From NCBI GenBank assembly GCA_963576735.1, contig OY755177.1, forward strand, positions 2,604,001-2,668,000: 64,000 bases of DNA, written 5' to 3'. This DNA comes from Bedellia somnulentella (taxonomy: Eukaryota; Arthropoda; Insecta; Lepidoptera; Bedelliidae). Every line of letters starts with the position of its first letter. Within the stretch, counting starts at the first letter, position 1. The translations under genes and the position numbers were made by a program. The notes under the pieces are model-generated. The model made no database searches, was not told where the DNA came from, and worked only from the letters and a program-made list of their open reading frames with translations. This document shows, piece by piece, positions 9,656 to 20,857 of the stretch.

Positions 9656-10025
9656 AAGATATCTTTGAATGAAAACTGATTTAATTCTTCAAAAAGCTTC
9701 ATGACTTGTCTGCTATAATCATTCCCTCACCTCAATTGTCATTCCCCCACTTAGAATTTTTTTAATGTCCCCATAACTTCCATAAAACGCGATAATTTTT
9801 GGGACCACTACATAATTTAATTCTATTAACATTAGTACTATCACATTCACATAAAATAATGATTAAATAATATCAATATTTCTTGTCATTTTAAGATAGC
9901 CGAATTTCGGAATTTCGTGAGAATTACCCACGTATGTAACTATGTAATCAAATCTAAGAAAACTAATTTAACCATCTTCTAAAGGTCATAGCGTTATGAA
10001 AATTGGCAGTTGTATGTGATTTCGA

Positions 10026-10490
10026 TGACAATACAATAATATGGTACTGTCGAGCTGATCTGATGATGGAGCCGGAAGATATGAACTGGAACCTCATGAT
10101 GGATGATCGTATCATAGCCGTGTTTGGACTTGTTAAAAAGGTCTTGTAATGAACGTTGACCATGATTAGGTTTCAAGGTCTGATGATGAAGCCGGAAGAT
10201 AGGCACTAGCATTCCATGATGAAATATCGTATCATAGCCGTGTTTGGACTTGTTAGAAAGGTCTTGTACTGAACCTTGACCACGATTAGGTTTTAAGGTC
10301 TGAATACAATAATATGGTACTGTCGAGCTCATCTGATGATGGAGCCGGAAGATATTAACTGGAACTTAATGATAGATGATCGTATTATAGCCGTATTTGG
10401 ACTTGTTAGAAAGGTCTTGTAATGAACTTTGACCACGAAACGAACTTTGACCAAGATTAGGTTTCAAGGTCTGAATACAATAATATGGAT
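10026..10490. repeat. Minisatellite, three imperfect units
   Basis: The core GATGATGGAGCCGGAAGATA ... GTATCATAGCCGTGTTTGGA ... AAGGTCTTGTA recurs at about 10057, 10182 and 10333. The link AATACAATAATATGGTACTG recurs before units 1 and 3, and a shortened version follows unit 3. Unit length is roughly 125-150 bp. The third unit has an internal duplication of AACTTTGACCA. It starts about 95 bp from the right end of the DNA transposon. Confidence 0.8.
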
Positions 10491-10531
10491 GTTTAAAATA
10501 TGCCATTTGCAAAGACTAAAAAGCATAAAAT

Positions 10532-11059
10532 AAATTAATAGTTTAAAAAACACTAAAAAACACGCTTTTATAAGTGCACTTAAAAGTCAAAAATAAATTA
10601 CGGGTCGTTCAAGTTGTCTCTATTTCTGGGCTGAAGTGTAAACTATGTGCTTTTAATTATAATATTTGATTGTAAAAGCGTGGGGTGCTGGAGCAGGAAA
10701 AACTTTCTTGTAAACAAATACACGAACAAAAACTCTACATTTTGCTACTGTTGACTAGTACTTTGAACAGACTGTTTAATATAGAGCCTCCAACTAGTGG
10801 TGCTGCTACTCTAGTTAGAGTGCCGATCTCTGTAACCTGCTTCCCGAAACATCGCTTAACTTGATTTCTTAGCAAGGTTAACAAAAAATCTTTCCTTTTC
10901 CAGCGCCCCACGCTTTTACTATCAAATATTATAATTAAAAGCACATAGTTTACACTTCAGCCCAGAAATAGAGACAACTTGAACGACCCGTAATTTATTT
11001 TTGACTTTTAAGTGCACTTATAAAAGCGTGTTTTTTAGTGTTTTTTAAACTATTAATTT
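10532..11059. mobile_element. Foldback element with arms of about 170 bp
   Basis: The left arm, about 10532-10700 (AATAGTTTAAAAAACACTAA ... AAAAGCGTGGGGTGCTGG), is nearly the exact reverse complement of 10892-11059. The centre of about 190 bp is unrelated. No coding frame is present. A foldback or MITE is the likely nature; I could not define a target duplication. Confidence 0.85.
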
Positions 11060-11444
11060 TTTAATCGGCAAAAGACCTTCCCGAGTAAAGAAATAATTAA
11101 TATATTATTTATTGTATTACATCAGCAGATGTACCAACACTTCCAAACACCCGTAGATATTATTGTCAACTGGTGTACAGTACCCAAATTTTACTTAGAC
11201 AGTGCATCCAATATTATTGTACGAAGTAGTTCACCATATCCTACAGTTTATCCAATAACATACAAAGTTAGTTTTATATTTGTTCTACCGAAATATATGT
11301 AAGAACGTCTAATATAATATTCTATATTATAATTCTCTATCATTTGTACATTAAAAATACTTTAAATAGTTAGTTTAGCCAGGGACGTACCTCTTAACTA
11401 CGGTTTGACGTATACACTTAATAATATTTGGACTTTAAAATTAC

Positions 11445-11640
11445 ATAAAAACAACCATGACAGTTTAATGGGTAGAACACCGACTTTGATGAAGATAAAA
11501 AAAAATTAAAAGCTTTAAAACCCGGATGGTACAGGCCTGCCCCTATTACGGGAGAACACTGTATAAGCAAAACATGGGTCAAGTGATGTTCGGAAGTACT
11601 AGTACCTCTACCAACCTCTTTTGGGTAAAAAAGGCATGAG
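11445..11640 (+). mobile_element. SINE-A, old degraded copy
   Basis: GTTTAATGGGTAGAACACCG, AGGCCTGCCCCTATTACG, AGCAAAACATGGGT and GTACTAGTACCTCTACCAAC lie in the correct SINE-A order, with large internal losses. Confidence 0.65.
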
Positions 11641-12260
11641 CGTTTTCTCTGCAAACTCGGATGGGAACTATTGTAGTATTTGTATGTAACTTTCATAGTT
11701 CTTATAGAGATAAGACTTTAAAAGACTTAAAAACGTAATTTAGCTTAAAGTCTGTTAAATATTGGAAAACAGTGATTTGCACACAAGTTGCGTAATCCCA
11801 ATAGCCGGGTCAATGCCACATACTGTATGGTTGCTTTAGCTCTTTACCTCTTACTTAAACCAAATATTTTGTTTTGTAAATAAATAAATACGTTTTCTAG
11901 GCCTTTCTCCTACTACCCCTTCATTATATAGACACCCCCTACACATATCATTAGATTGACGAACCAGTTGTTGGAACCCCTGGAAATGGAACCTTCAGAT
12001 TTTGATGATGACTAAGTTCAACTAAACTACTTGGCTGTTTCTTAACAACTGCTAATTTCAAAATTAAGACACATTTGCAAAAAATGTAGATATAGTTGAA
12101 GTAGATCGAGTCCAATTTTAAGTGCATATCAAAAGGGTGTTTTGGATTTCTAAACTATACCAAACCACTTTTCAACTTATGCACATTCGCCAACATAACA
12201 TTACAAAGATAGCCCTTAAAAGGCGTTTAGTAGTGATATATATTATTTTATTGAGTATAA

Positions 12261-13510
12261 TCCATACTAATATTATAAATGGGAAAGTGAGTTTGTTTGT
12301 TTGTTTGTTCCGCTTTCACGCCGTAAATACTGAACCGATTGCTTTGAAATTTTTCAGACGTGTAGTTAGAAGTCTAAATTAAATAATAGGGTACTTTTTA
12401 TCCCGGAAAAAATATGTTCCCATGGGAAATCAAAAATATTGTTTGCTTACTAAATGCATTGGAGATGGCGCTGTGTATCGTTTAAAACAACGTAAAATAT
12501 TGTAAACTAATATAAAAATCAAAATTTAGAAGCTTAATGGTACGGTAATGGATCCCCGAAAATAAGGAACTCCCGAGGGATGATGTACTATTTTTTCATC
12601 GTATACATCTTTTTTACATCTACTTATATTGCAAACGAATATTAACATGTAAATTTAGAAGCTAAATGAAACGACGACGATTCCTTGAAACTAAGGAATC
12701 CGCAAGAGTTCTCATAGGAACATCAAAAAACCTTAACTCATATATGGCTCAAAATATTGCAGCGATTATTTTTATCATCGATGGAATTCACATCAGACAC
12801 TTTGTTAATGTTCATTTTGGAAAGATGAAGGGGTTTCAATCAATTTAAATGACAAATTTGTTTATCAATAGTAAGACTAATCCATATCCATACTAATATT
12901 ATAAATGGGAAAGTGAGTTTGTTTGTTTGTTTGTTTGTTCCGCTTTCACGCCGTAAATACTGAACCGATTGCTTTGAAATTTTTCAGACGTGTAGTTAGA
13001 AGTGTAAATTGAATAATAGGGTACTTTTTATCCCGGAAAAAATATGTTGCCATGGGAAATCAAAAATATTGTTTGCTTACTAAATGCATTGGAGATGGCG
13101 CTGTGTATCGTTTAAAACAACGTAAAATATTGTAAACTAATATAAAAATCAAAATTTAGAAGCTTAATGGTACGGTAATGGATCCCCGAAAATAAGGAAC
13201 TCCCGAGGGATGATGTAATATTTTTTCATCGTATACATCTTTTTTACATCTACTTATATTGCAAACGAATATTAACATGTAAATTTAGAAGCTAAATGAA
13301 ACGACGACGATTCCTTGAAACTAAGGAATCCGCAAGAGTTCTCATAGGAACATCAAAAAACCTTAACTCATATTTGGCTCAAAATATTGCAGCGATTATT
13401 TTTATCACCGATGGAATTCACATCAGACACTTTGTTAATGTTCATTTTGGAAAGATGAAGGGGTTTCATCAATTTAAATGACAAATTTGTTTATCAATAG
13501 CAAGACTAAT
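12261..13510 (+). repeat. 625-bp tandem duplication inside the Helitron
   Basis: Copy 1 is 12261-12886 and copy 2 is 12887-13510. I counted about eight substitutions and two short indels, so identity is near 98%. Both copies hold the same 60-codon open frame (MKRRRFLETKESARVL...), which I regard as chance rather than a gene. Confidence 0.93.
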
Positions 13511-13544
13511 ATGAAATAAAGCGTAATAAAAATTTGACACCGCA

Positions 13545-13655
13545 CCGCCCCGGTAACGTCTCCGTGGCGTAGCGGTATAACTAACTATTATGAATATTTA
13601 ATTAGAACTATTATGAATCAATCGTCCCGGGTTCGTATCTCAGGTAATTCAAGCT
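13545..13655 (+). repeat. tRNA-like segment with insertion
   Basis: CGTCTCCGTGGCGTAGCGGT resembles a tRNA 5' half with box A; CCGGGTTCGTATCTCAGG resembles a B box. Between them AACTATTATGAAT occurs twice in place of a normal anticodon region. Probably a degraded SINE head; not a functional tRNA. Confidence 0.5.
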
Positions 13656-13974
13656 TTTTGTAAAAAAATGTTTTGTTAGCTTAAAATAACACTATATATA
13701 ATAATAACAAGCACTATCCCTTCAATTTAGCGATTATTTTGGAAGGAGATCCACAACTAATCATCCCTATATTGCCGAGCAATCGCTGCAAACTCTCCCA
13801 CTATCACCAACGGTCAGTGTAGGGGGCAGCACCGGGCCGTCGCCGCAGCGCCAAACTACTATCCGTATCTGTACTTACTAAAGATATTCTCATTTCTGAA
13901 CATAAAAACTTGGTATATTTGTTTCATGATTCTTATGAACAATTAAAAAGGATTGATAAAAGATAGGTTAATAA

Positions 13975-14020
13975 AGGTTGTTAGTGATGGGTCACAAACT
14001 GCATCGCCCAACAATCACTT
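13975..14020 (-). mobile_element. SINE-B internal scrap
   Basis: GGTTGTTAGTGATGGGTCAC then GCATCGCCCAACAATCACTT matches the middle of SINE-B in reverse. Both ends are lost. Confidence 0.6.
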
Positions 14021-14301
14021 AAAAAGCCTCAATGTCCTTTATGTCATTTACAATGCCCGCGGGATTATAAATATAAAAAACAGAAGTTGAGATAGTGTTT
14101 CGGTATTTTGGTATTATGTAAACTGGATGCAAAAAATGAAGTCCACGCGGACGAAGTCGCGGGGCAAAAAGCTAGTATATTATATGTAGTGAGTATTATA
14201 TTAAGAATTTGTATATTTAGATGGGTTTATCGAATTTTTTGCCATGTTGCCTTCCTCGTATTGTTTGTTTGTTATTATTTTTGGTTATAGTTGTTTTTTG
14301 T

Positions 14302-14592
14302 AAGCCGACCACGCATTGGCACTGGCTGAAAAATCAGCGTTGCCGTTGTTGTTCTGAACACATCCGGTTGCATTATGCTGAGTCAGTGACCAGTTCATAG
14401 CTGAGGGCTACGGCTGAGGGGCACTAAATGGAAAATTTAAATTGTTATATATAAGTTTAATTGTTCTTTTTTGTTTAGTTTTAATAATGATTAATTTTGT
14501 AGTTTATAAGCTTATTGTTTTAAGATTACTGTTGTGTGTTTAAAGTGTATCTGTGTGTAGTTGTGAATAAATGTTTTTCTTTCTTTCTTCTA
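14302..14592 (+). mobile_element. Retroposon 3' end with TTTC tail
   Basis: GGCACTGGCTGAAAAATCAG ... GAGGGCTACGGCTGAGGGGC ... GTGAATAAATGTTTTTCTTT followed by (CTTT)n. I recognise the layout as a lepidopteran non-LTR 3' terminus; the family is not identified. Confidence 0.55.
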
Positions 14593-15757
14593 TAATTGGA
14601 TTCAATTTAATCGCCAAAAATGGGGAAAGTATTAGTAAATTTTTGACGCAAGAACCTCATATTTCTTATGAGAAAATAAGTAACGTCTGGGGGCACCGGG
14701 ATCTTACTCTATCAGACTATTTCTGTAAATGTTGACTAGATTGATATGATGTAGGGTAGGATTAGATAATTTTCTGTGTATTGTTGGGTTAAAATAGCAC
14801 TATGCCTTCCCCGCGGGTGTCCTAAGAAGAAACTTACATGGATTATTTTAGTATTTGACTATTCCCCAATTAACTTCCGAAAGTTGGTGAGATATTCTTG
14901 AATCTGGAGCGTTGTGTTCATTCTCTACTAACATTATCTTATTTCTTTTATCGATAATCTAATCCGAAACAATAAAATAACATTGCATCCTCCGCATTAG
15001 TGCTACCAAGATTTTATTTAGGCAGTATTGTCTATTGGGCATAAGGGGAGAGATCAGGTTGTGTTATCCTTATTTGATCTCACGTTATATATATCTCTCT
15101 CATCCGAATCAGCTGGTATTTCTAAAGATACTTGTCGTAAAAATGATTGCTTACCCTGCATGCTATGTGATAAAATATATGAAGATTTGCCTAACCGGCT
15201 CCTAAGTATGTTTGATCATTTAATTAATCAATAAATAAGAAGGTTTTTTTTTTTATTTTAACAAAATTATAGCATTAGAACTCATTTTAATCATGACCTG
15301 TCATATAAGGCAGAAAATTACTACAGATTGAGAAATGTAGGTGAAGTCGCCAATAATTTTAATTACTTTTCGAAGACACTGTTTAAGACTTAATACGTTG
15401 ACACAACTCAATACAATTTAATATTTCTTTATGGCATCGAATGTTACAACACAAGAAAAACACGAAACTAAACCTGGACGAAAATAGATATTTTAATCAG
15501 AATCACCGAAGTATAGTGTTTTAGACGGTTTTTACCTTATTTTAGACACCATACCCCAAACCCATCAAACATATCTAACAAAAACGTATGATATATGAAT
15601 GACATTCGAATTATCGCAGAGTAATAAACATATTTGCTAAGCGGAAAACCTGTTCATTACCGTTGCTTCGAAACGGTACTTTAAAATAATGTACACAACT
15701 GACCAATTTTAAAACCTAACTTTTATTAACACATTAAAATTAATCTTAAAGACTTAC
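14593..15757. other. No clear feature
   Basis: AT-rich. A 68-codon frame at 15028-15234 (SIGHKGRDQVVLSLFDLT...) has no motif I know and no splice context that convinces me; left uncalled. Confidence 0.4.
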
Positions 15758-15970
15758 CGCTTAAAAAGTAGTGGATCCGAAGAATATATGTATTTTTAAG
15801 TAGTCGTTATATTGGTCAATTTGAAATTGAGTGGACAGTCGCCATCCCCGGCGGCGGTGGATCGACTGCGAACCTAAAGTTGGCGCGGGCGTCGCGACAC
15901 CGCCAACACTGACCACTCTCGCAATGGCTCCATTTAATACTACGCTTGGCTGCCATATTTGAATAGCAAT
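15758..15970 (-). promoter_or_regulatory. Candidate promoter and non-coding first exon, minus strand
   Basis: An isolated GC/CpG-rich block in AT-rich DNA. On the minus strand a TATA-like TTTATAAAAACG lies near 16010-15999, then CAAATATGGCAGCC (similar to ATGGCGGC-type start-region motifs) near 15957, then GC-rich leader, then a strong donor GCG|GTAAGT at 15758/15757. Two short frames run through it and stop before the donor or lack homology. The ACE-like gene needs an upstream non-coding exon on this strand (acceptor 3 nt before its ATG at 1661), so this is a reasonable candidate about 14 kb upstream. The link is inference. Confidence 0.45.
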
Positions 15971-16019
15971 CACTTTTTATTATAATAAGCTTATGTTCGT
16001 TTTTATAAATCAAATTAAA

Positions 16020-17240
16020 TGGTGATGACCTAATAAAGTAGCGAATAGTAGAGGATAGTGGTTTGCAAGGCTCGGTTGATTGAAATGGATTATTTATTTT
16101 TTATAAGATGGGTTTTCATTGAATCGATAGCTTATTTAGCTAGAAATTTTACGTTCCTACAAAAATTTAGCTGTGAATGTGAATTTTGCCCTGTCTAGCA
16201 TCAGTTCTAATGTCATACACACTTTTTTTACTTTTGCATGACTGCGCATCATAATCATAGTGTGAAAATCTTTGCTGTGTAAACAATATACGATAGCTTC
16301 ATTATCGATATATGCAGAGCACGTGATGCAGGCATCGTTTAAAAGAATTCACATATGAACAGCAAACGTCAAGGTAAGAAAGAAAAAAAAAGTTTTCGTC
16401 GTTTCCTTCACCTAAGCTTTATTTTTTAACTAGATATAACTATAGCTAGATTGTTGTATTGATTGTGTAGCTTAACCAATGGTTATCAGTTTCACCATGT
16501 TGTTGGACATCTATTTCACATGACTTTAATTTATTGACCTCTCCATTCAAAGTTTGTCTGGAGGAGATCGCTTTTAGTGTTAAGGGCCGCCAATTGTATT
16601 TTTGTCTGTAATTTTAATATTGTAAATTCTTCCCTAGTATTATGTGTATCAAAGAGTTTTCAATTCTATTCTATTCTTAGCTCAAAGATAAAAACAATGA
16701 TGAAAAGAAAATACACGATAGACAATTAACAATAAATTATTTACATTTTTTAAAAAAAAATCTTGGTTTGGGAAGAAAAAGGAGGAAAAATTAAAAATTA
16801 AATGTAGATGTAACTTACATTAACTTGATCGCCAGCTATAAATTAATGTTCAAACGAACTTCACGATCGCCAAACCACGCGTTTGGAGGCAAACATTCTT
16901 CTGCTTATGTCGTGATGGAGGGCATATTTAGTTATTTGCTAGTTACTTTGATGGCTTTTACTTGCATAATACCCTTTGATGAAAACAAGATAATACCTAA
17001 TAATTTAAAATTACAAAAACATACGTACACATATATATATTATAGTTCCACTGTTCGAGCGGTCTGTGATTGTAGGTAAAAGGAGACTTTAGTTTGATAT
17101 GCATTTGCTAATACAGTCCATGTATGGTCATCCTAAATATTTAAGCTACCTACATGCATATTTGATATGCTGTCAAAATCATCCCCCTGTAGGAATTGTT
17201 TTCCACAAATTTGACAGTCTTAATTTTCCTGAAATGTATA
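16020..17240. other. No recognisable feature
   Basis: AT-rich, probably upstream or intergenic DNA. An 84-codon frame at 16825-17079 has no family resemblance. Confidence 0.4.
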
Positions 17241-17320
17241 CATGCATACTTACGGCTATAAATCCCAAAAAATGGTAGCCAGAGCTTTAGAGTTAATAAT
17301 TTGTCAGCCATATTTGATAA
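17241..17320 (-). mobile_element. SINE-B, 3' part only
   Basis: Tail side CATGCATACTTACGGCTATA and TGGTAGCCAGAGCTTTAGAG are present; the head is absent. Confidence 0.7.
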
Positions 17321-17534
17321 AATCAACTACCTTATTTTCTTCATTAATGTTTTACGAGACGGTTGATAATATAGTTTTACTATGAGTGAACACTTTTAAT
17401 ACAACTTCTCTGCTTACAATGTAGAATCAACGCATATTAGATTATTTCTTAAATACCAAAATTATGATAACATGCTTTACCTTCTAAACCATCAGTTTCT
17501 ATCTGATTTCAAAGGACTGTAAGCACAAGCAAAA

Positions 17535-17605
17535 TGTGGGTCACATAATGTTCAGAAGTATAAGTATAAGAACTTCGGGGATAATCGGTGTGAACGTTAG
17601 AGCTT
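17535..17605 (+). mobile_element. SINE-A, 3' end only
   Basis: ATAATGTTCAGAAGTATAAG ... CTTCGGGGATAATCGGTGTG AACG matches the SINE-A 3' stem and tail start. Confidence 0.65.
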
Positions 17606-17609
17606 GTTT

Positions 17610-18550
17610 TAGTAATAATAATGTGACTGGGAATTAAAAATAAAAAGTTTAAAGAATGGTAATAAAGAACTGAAAATTTGCAAATTATAAACTAAGTCGA
17701 CTCTTTTAGTTTAAAAAACTAAAGCAACATATTTTAGACTAAACGAAAGAAGTATCTTGGTTTTTCAATTATTGGTTCAGTCACTGTTTCTATATATGTG
17801 AGACCTTTAAGAAGTATTTTAATTATTTCATTTCACAATCTCCTGGAGAAAACAAGATAACGACGTCTGCACCGCATTGCCTTTAACCTACGGCAACGAG
17901 AAAGGAGCTGGCGGAGAATACGAGAGAAGATCCTACCCTGAGAAGAACCTAAAGGAACAAACGTTGTTAACTCTGAAGCAAATAAAACCTTTTCAGATAT
18001 TGTTATGCCAATGACAAAAACATATTTAATGTTTGTTTGCCTGTCCGTTTGTCTTAGCTATAATTTTCTAAACTGCTACTTTATGCAATTGAAAATCTAA
18101 AGAGTAGAAAAAAGATTTCCTTTCTTAGAAAACTAGAAATATATTTTATATTTTTTTAATTAACTTGCTTTTACTCTCAATATTTCTATGTATGCTTACC
18201 ATGAATCCCCAATTTCGTAGTAAAATCATTAAAAATCAGTAAAAGTATTATAACGAGTTGGTCAAGGTCGGTAAAATATATTTTAAAAATGTTTGTAATG
18301 AAATAAAAGTAAAAGGTTTTAAGATATATTTTTTAATATTTACATGCATCTTTTTATAGACTAATATATTTTATAATTTCTACTAAAACGCGATAAACTA
18401 ATAAAATACAGCCCTTAATATTCATAGTACATCACATATTTCCAAAGATTTTATTTTAATATTAATTAATTAAAATTTTCAGCAAATTGTAAATCTAAAT
18501 ACATTTGATTTTCAATTAGACCCTAGTTAATATTTACAACACAACAGATA
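17610..18550. other. No recognisable feature
   Basis: AT-rich. A weak SINE-B scrap (GGTAGCCATAGCTTCATATT, reverse) follows at about 18565-18620. Confidence 0.4.
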
Positions 18551-18649
18551 AATTTATGATATAGAATCCTAGTAACGGTAGCCATAGCTTCATATTTAGA
18601 AATTCCTCAGCTATACATGTAAACTAATTGACACTGAAATTCAATTTTA

Positions 18650-18800
18650 GGGTTCCGTACCTAAAGATGAAAACGGGACCCTATTACTATGACATCGCTT
18701 TCTGACTGTCTATCACCAGGTTGCACTGCACCTAATAAAACCGTGGTAGCTAAAAAGTATTTTTATTACTGACTTCTGTTGCCGCATCATAAAATGGCCG
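18650..18800 (+). repeat. Interspersed repeat beginning AGGGTTCCGTACC
   Basis: AGGGTTCCGTACCTAAAGAT ... ACGGGACCCTATTACTATGA ... TCTGTTGCCGC is a dispersed sequence I recognise from lepidopteran genomes; only its start is kept. Class unknown to me. Confidence 0.5.
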
Positions 18801-18930
18801 AAAAAACTAAACAATTCACTAGATGGCGTTACCTTAGCATAGGTCAAACTAGGAACTTGATAGATTATACAGTCACTTATATCGTATAGTTTATGAGTCC
18901 AACTCGTTTTTTTTTTGTCATGATATTATA

Positions 18931-19302
18931 GAGCGACATGATAGTCCAGTGGGTAGAACACCCGCCAGAAAACAGAAGGGCGTGAGTTCCAATCCTGGGA
19001 CGGGCCTACACCAATTTGTCTTTTCTAAAGTCATATGTGTGGTTAATTTATCATGGTTGCTAACGGTGAGGGAAAACATCGTGAGGAAACCCACATGGCT
19101 GAGTTGTACTTAGTCATGTGACAGTGTATTCGTTCAAAAACGGCGATAGGCCTGCCCCCTATCACGTGAGTACACTGTCTAAGCAAAACGTGGGTACCTT
19201 CTCTGGAAACTAGATGGCGCTTGCCATGTGAGTTCAGGAGTATTGGTACCTCTGCCAACCCCTTCGGGGATAAACGACGTGAACGTTTATGTTTATGTTA
19301 TG
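18931..19302 (+). mobile_element. SINE-A, full-length copy
   Basis: Head CATGATAGTCCAGTGGGTAG, B-box-like GTTCCAATCCTGG, full body, stem CCCCTTCGGGG and a TTATG-type tail. A sub-type with AAACTAGATGGCGCTTGCCA in place of the AACACCAGGTGACAAAGTCA segment; 23360-23734 and 28698-29067 share this. Confidence 0.92.
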
Positions 19303-19746
19303 TTTTTTTTCGATTTTTTATATTGGTTTTTTTAAATATCTGCGAGCAAAACAGTCATTGTAACTCACACAGGCACGGTTCCGTGAGCATACATAAAAGA
19401 ACGGTGATCTTGTCAAAGTGGTGAAAAAAGGCTTCAACTAGGTACCTATTAGATTTTATTGCTGCTCAAAAAACTAGCGCCTTTGAATTTGGTGCTGTTT
19501 ATGTGCAATAACCAATAAAATATTTTTGAAAAACACGTTCTTCTCGTCAAAAGAAATTATTAGCATTCTGCATCACATAACACAAATCACTTTTGGTTAA
19601 GAACGACACTGCCATACATTCGGATACAGAGACATTTAGCAGCATGCTATAAACAACAATTAATAAATAGGAAATTAATGTTGGGGTATGTTTTGCTTAT
19701 TATTTTAAGAATAATATAAAAAAACTTCGTAACAACATGATCTAAT

Positions 19747-19788
19747 GGTCGAGAGATATTCGGCGTGAACGTTTATGTTATGTTATGT
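19747..19788 (+). mobile_element. SINE-A tail scrap
   Basis: GAGATATTCGGCGTGAACGT then (TTATG)n only; lies directly before a SINE-B copy. Confidence 0.65.
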
Positions 19789-19792
19789 TTAT

Positions 19793-20023
19793 ATACTTAC
19801 TGTTATAAATGCCTAGAAGAGGCAGCCAGTGCTTCAGAGTAAGAAATTACTCAGCCACTTTTGGAAGTTAAGTGGGGAAATTATTGTGGAATAAAGGTTG
19901 CTGGTGATGCTTCTTCAACCCCGGCGCCCGAAAAATACTTAAAAGTTTTAATACCCTTAGTCGCCTCTTACGAACGTTCATAGGAAGAAATGGGGTAGAG
20001 CTTCTATGAGCCAGTGATACACA
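19793..20023 (-). mobile_element. SINE-B, diverged copy
   Basis: Reverse copy with all blocks in order: tail, GGCAGCCAGTGCTTC, ATAAAGGTTGCTGGTGATG, CTTAGTCGCCTCTTACGA, head side GAGCCAGTGATACACAG. Confidence 0.82.
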
Positions 20024-20551
20024 GTTATTTGGCCCACTTGCAGTTATTACCTCAAAAGGATTGCAATAAACTTTTGACAAGAATACTTCAGCAACTTGTG
20101 GATTATAAAATAAAAAAAATCACCTCTGTTTCACTTATAAAGCCTGAAAATCACTTTATACGTGAACGATTGTTAATTTATTATTATTGTAAGTAGACAC
20201 TAATTTAACTTCGAAAACATTAAAATAATATTATATTTATTTATTAAAAAACAAGGGCAATATAGGATTTTCAAATCTATCCAGAAAAGTCAAATAGTGT
20301 GTCGCAATGTTTGGTTTATAAAGTTTCTTGTTGCTTTGCATAATAACTTTAAGTTATCAAGGTAATATTCAAAGCAGGCCCATTTAAGTACTTTCAACAG
20401 AATATACCGTATGAATAGAAATTATCTATAACTTACTTAGTTTCTCTGTCTATACGTGGTTTAAAATTGTATGTTAAATCTAAATTCCATTTAAAATAAA
20501 ACAAACCTTTCTACAAATAAAATAATTAAGTTTCTATTTTTTATACAAACC

Positions 20552-20710
20552 TACATATATACTCACGGATATAAATCTGAAAAAGGGGTAGCCAGAGTTT
20601 TGGAACAAATATTTTTGTCACTTTTGGAAGGTGACGGAGTAAGTATTGTAACACAAAGGTTGTTGGTGGTGACTAAGTCGCCTCTTACACGACGCGCGGG
20701 AAGAATAGAA
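20552..20710 (-). mobile_element. SINE-B with internal deletion and lost head
   Basis: Starts ACATATATACTCACGGATAT; TGTTGGTGGTGACTAAGTCG shows a deletion joining the middle to the GCCTCTTAC block. Confidence 0.75.
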
Positions 20711-20857
20711 AAAAAAAGTTAATGGGCCTCGAGCTCGTTTTTAAAAATACCCATTTTATATTTAAATTGATAAAAGACATCAAACTAAACAACTTTGCCT
20801 ATGGAATGCTTATCTGAAACATTGTAATTTCATAAACCTAAACATTGTAATTGTAAG

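Larger units (their letters stand above)
5989..9931 (+). mobile_element. Near-intact DNA transposon with DDD-type transposase, 3.94 kb
   Basis: A cut-and-paste type element. Perfect 30-bp terminal inverted repeats start GTGGGTAATTCTCACGAAAT (5989-6018) and match the reverse complement at 9902-9931. GTAT is present on both outer sides (5985-5988 and 9932-9935), giving a probable 4-bp target duplication; the flanks are similar beyond that, so the exact boundary could shift by 1-2 bp. It contains one gene in the + direction (split frame 6867-7028 and 7043-9340), a probable 5'-UTR intron, and CCTCAC/CCCTCAC motifs near both ends. The polyA signal is at 9650. I cannot assign a named superfamily; a 4-bp duplication would be compatible with Sola-type elements, which is inference only. 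Confidence 0.9.
12261..14175 (+). mobile_element. Non-autonomous Helitron
   Basis: The 5' end is TCCATACTAATATTATAAAT preceded by A; the 3' end has a GC hairpin (CCACGCGGACGAAGTCGCGG) then AAAAAGCTAG followed by T. These are the usual Helitron ends and insertion context (A|T). There is no Rep/helicase frame. The first 625 bp are duplicated in tandem. A tRNA-like segment and a SINE-B scrap lie in the 3' half, so the whole may be a composite. Confidence 0.75.

Noticed and set aside
12666..13481. Identical 60-61 codon frames (MKRRRFLETKESARVL...) in both 625-bp units
   Set aside because: They are conserved only because the DNA was duplicated recently. Composition is ordinary and no family is recognised.
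15816..16013. Reverse frame MAAKRSIKWSHCESGQCWRC with several Cys
   Set aside because: Looked like a small zinc-binding protein, but it is short, has no homology I know and sits in a GC-rich leader-like block; treated as part of the putative first exon.
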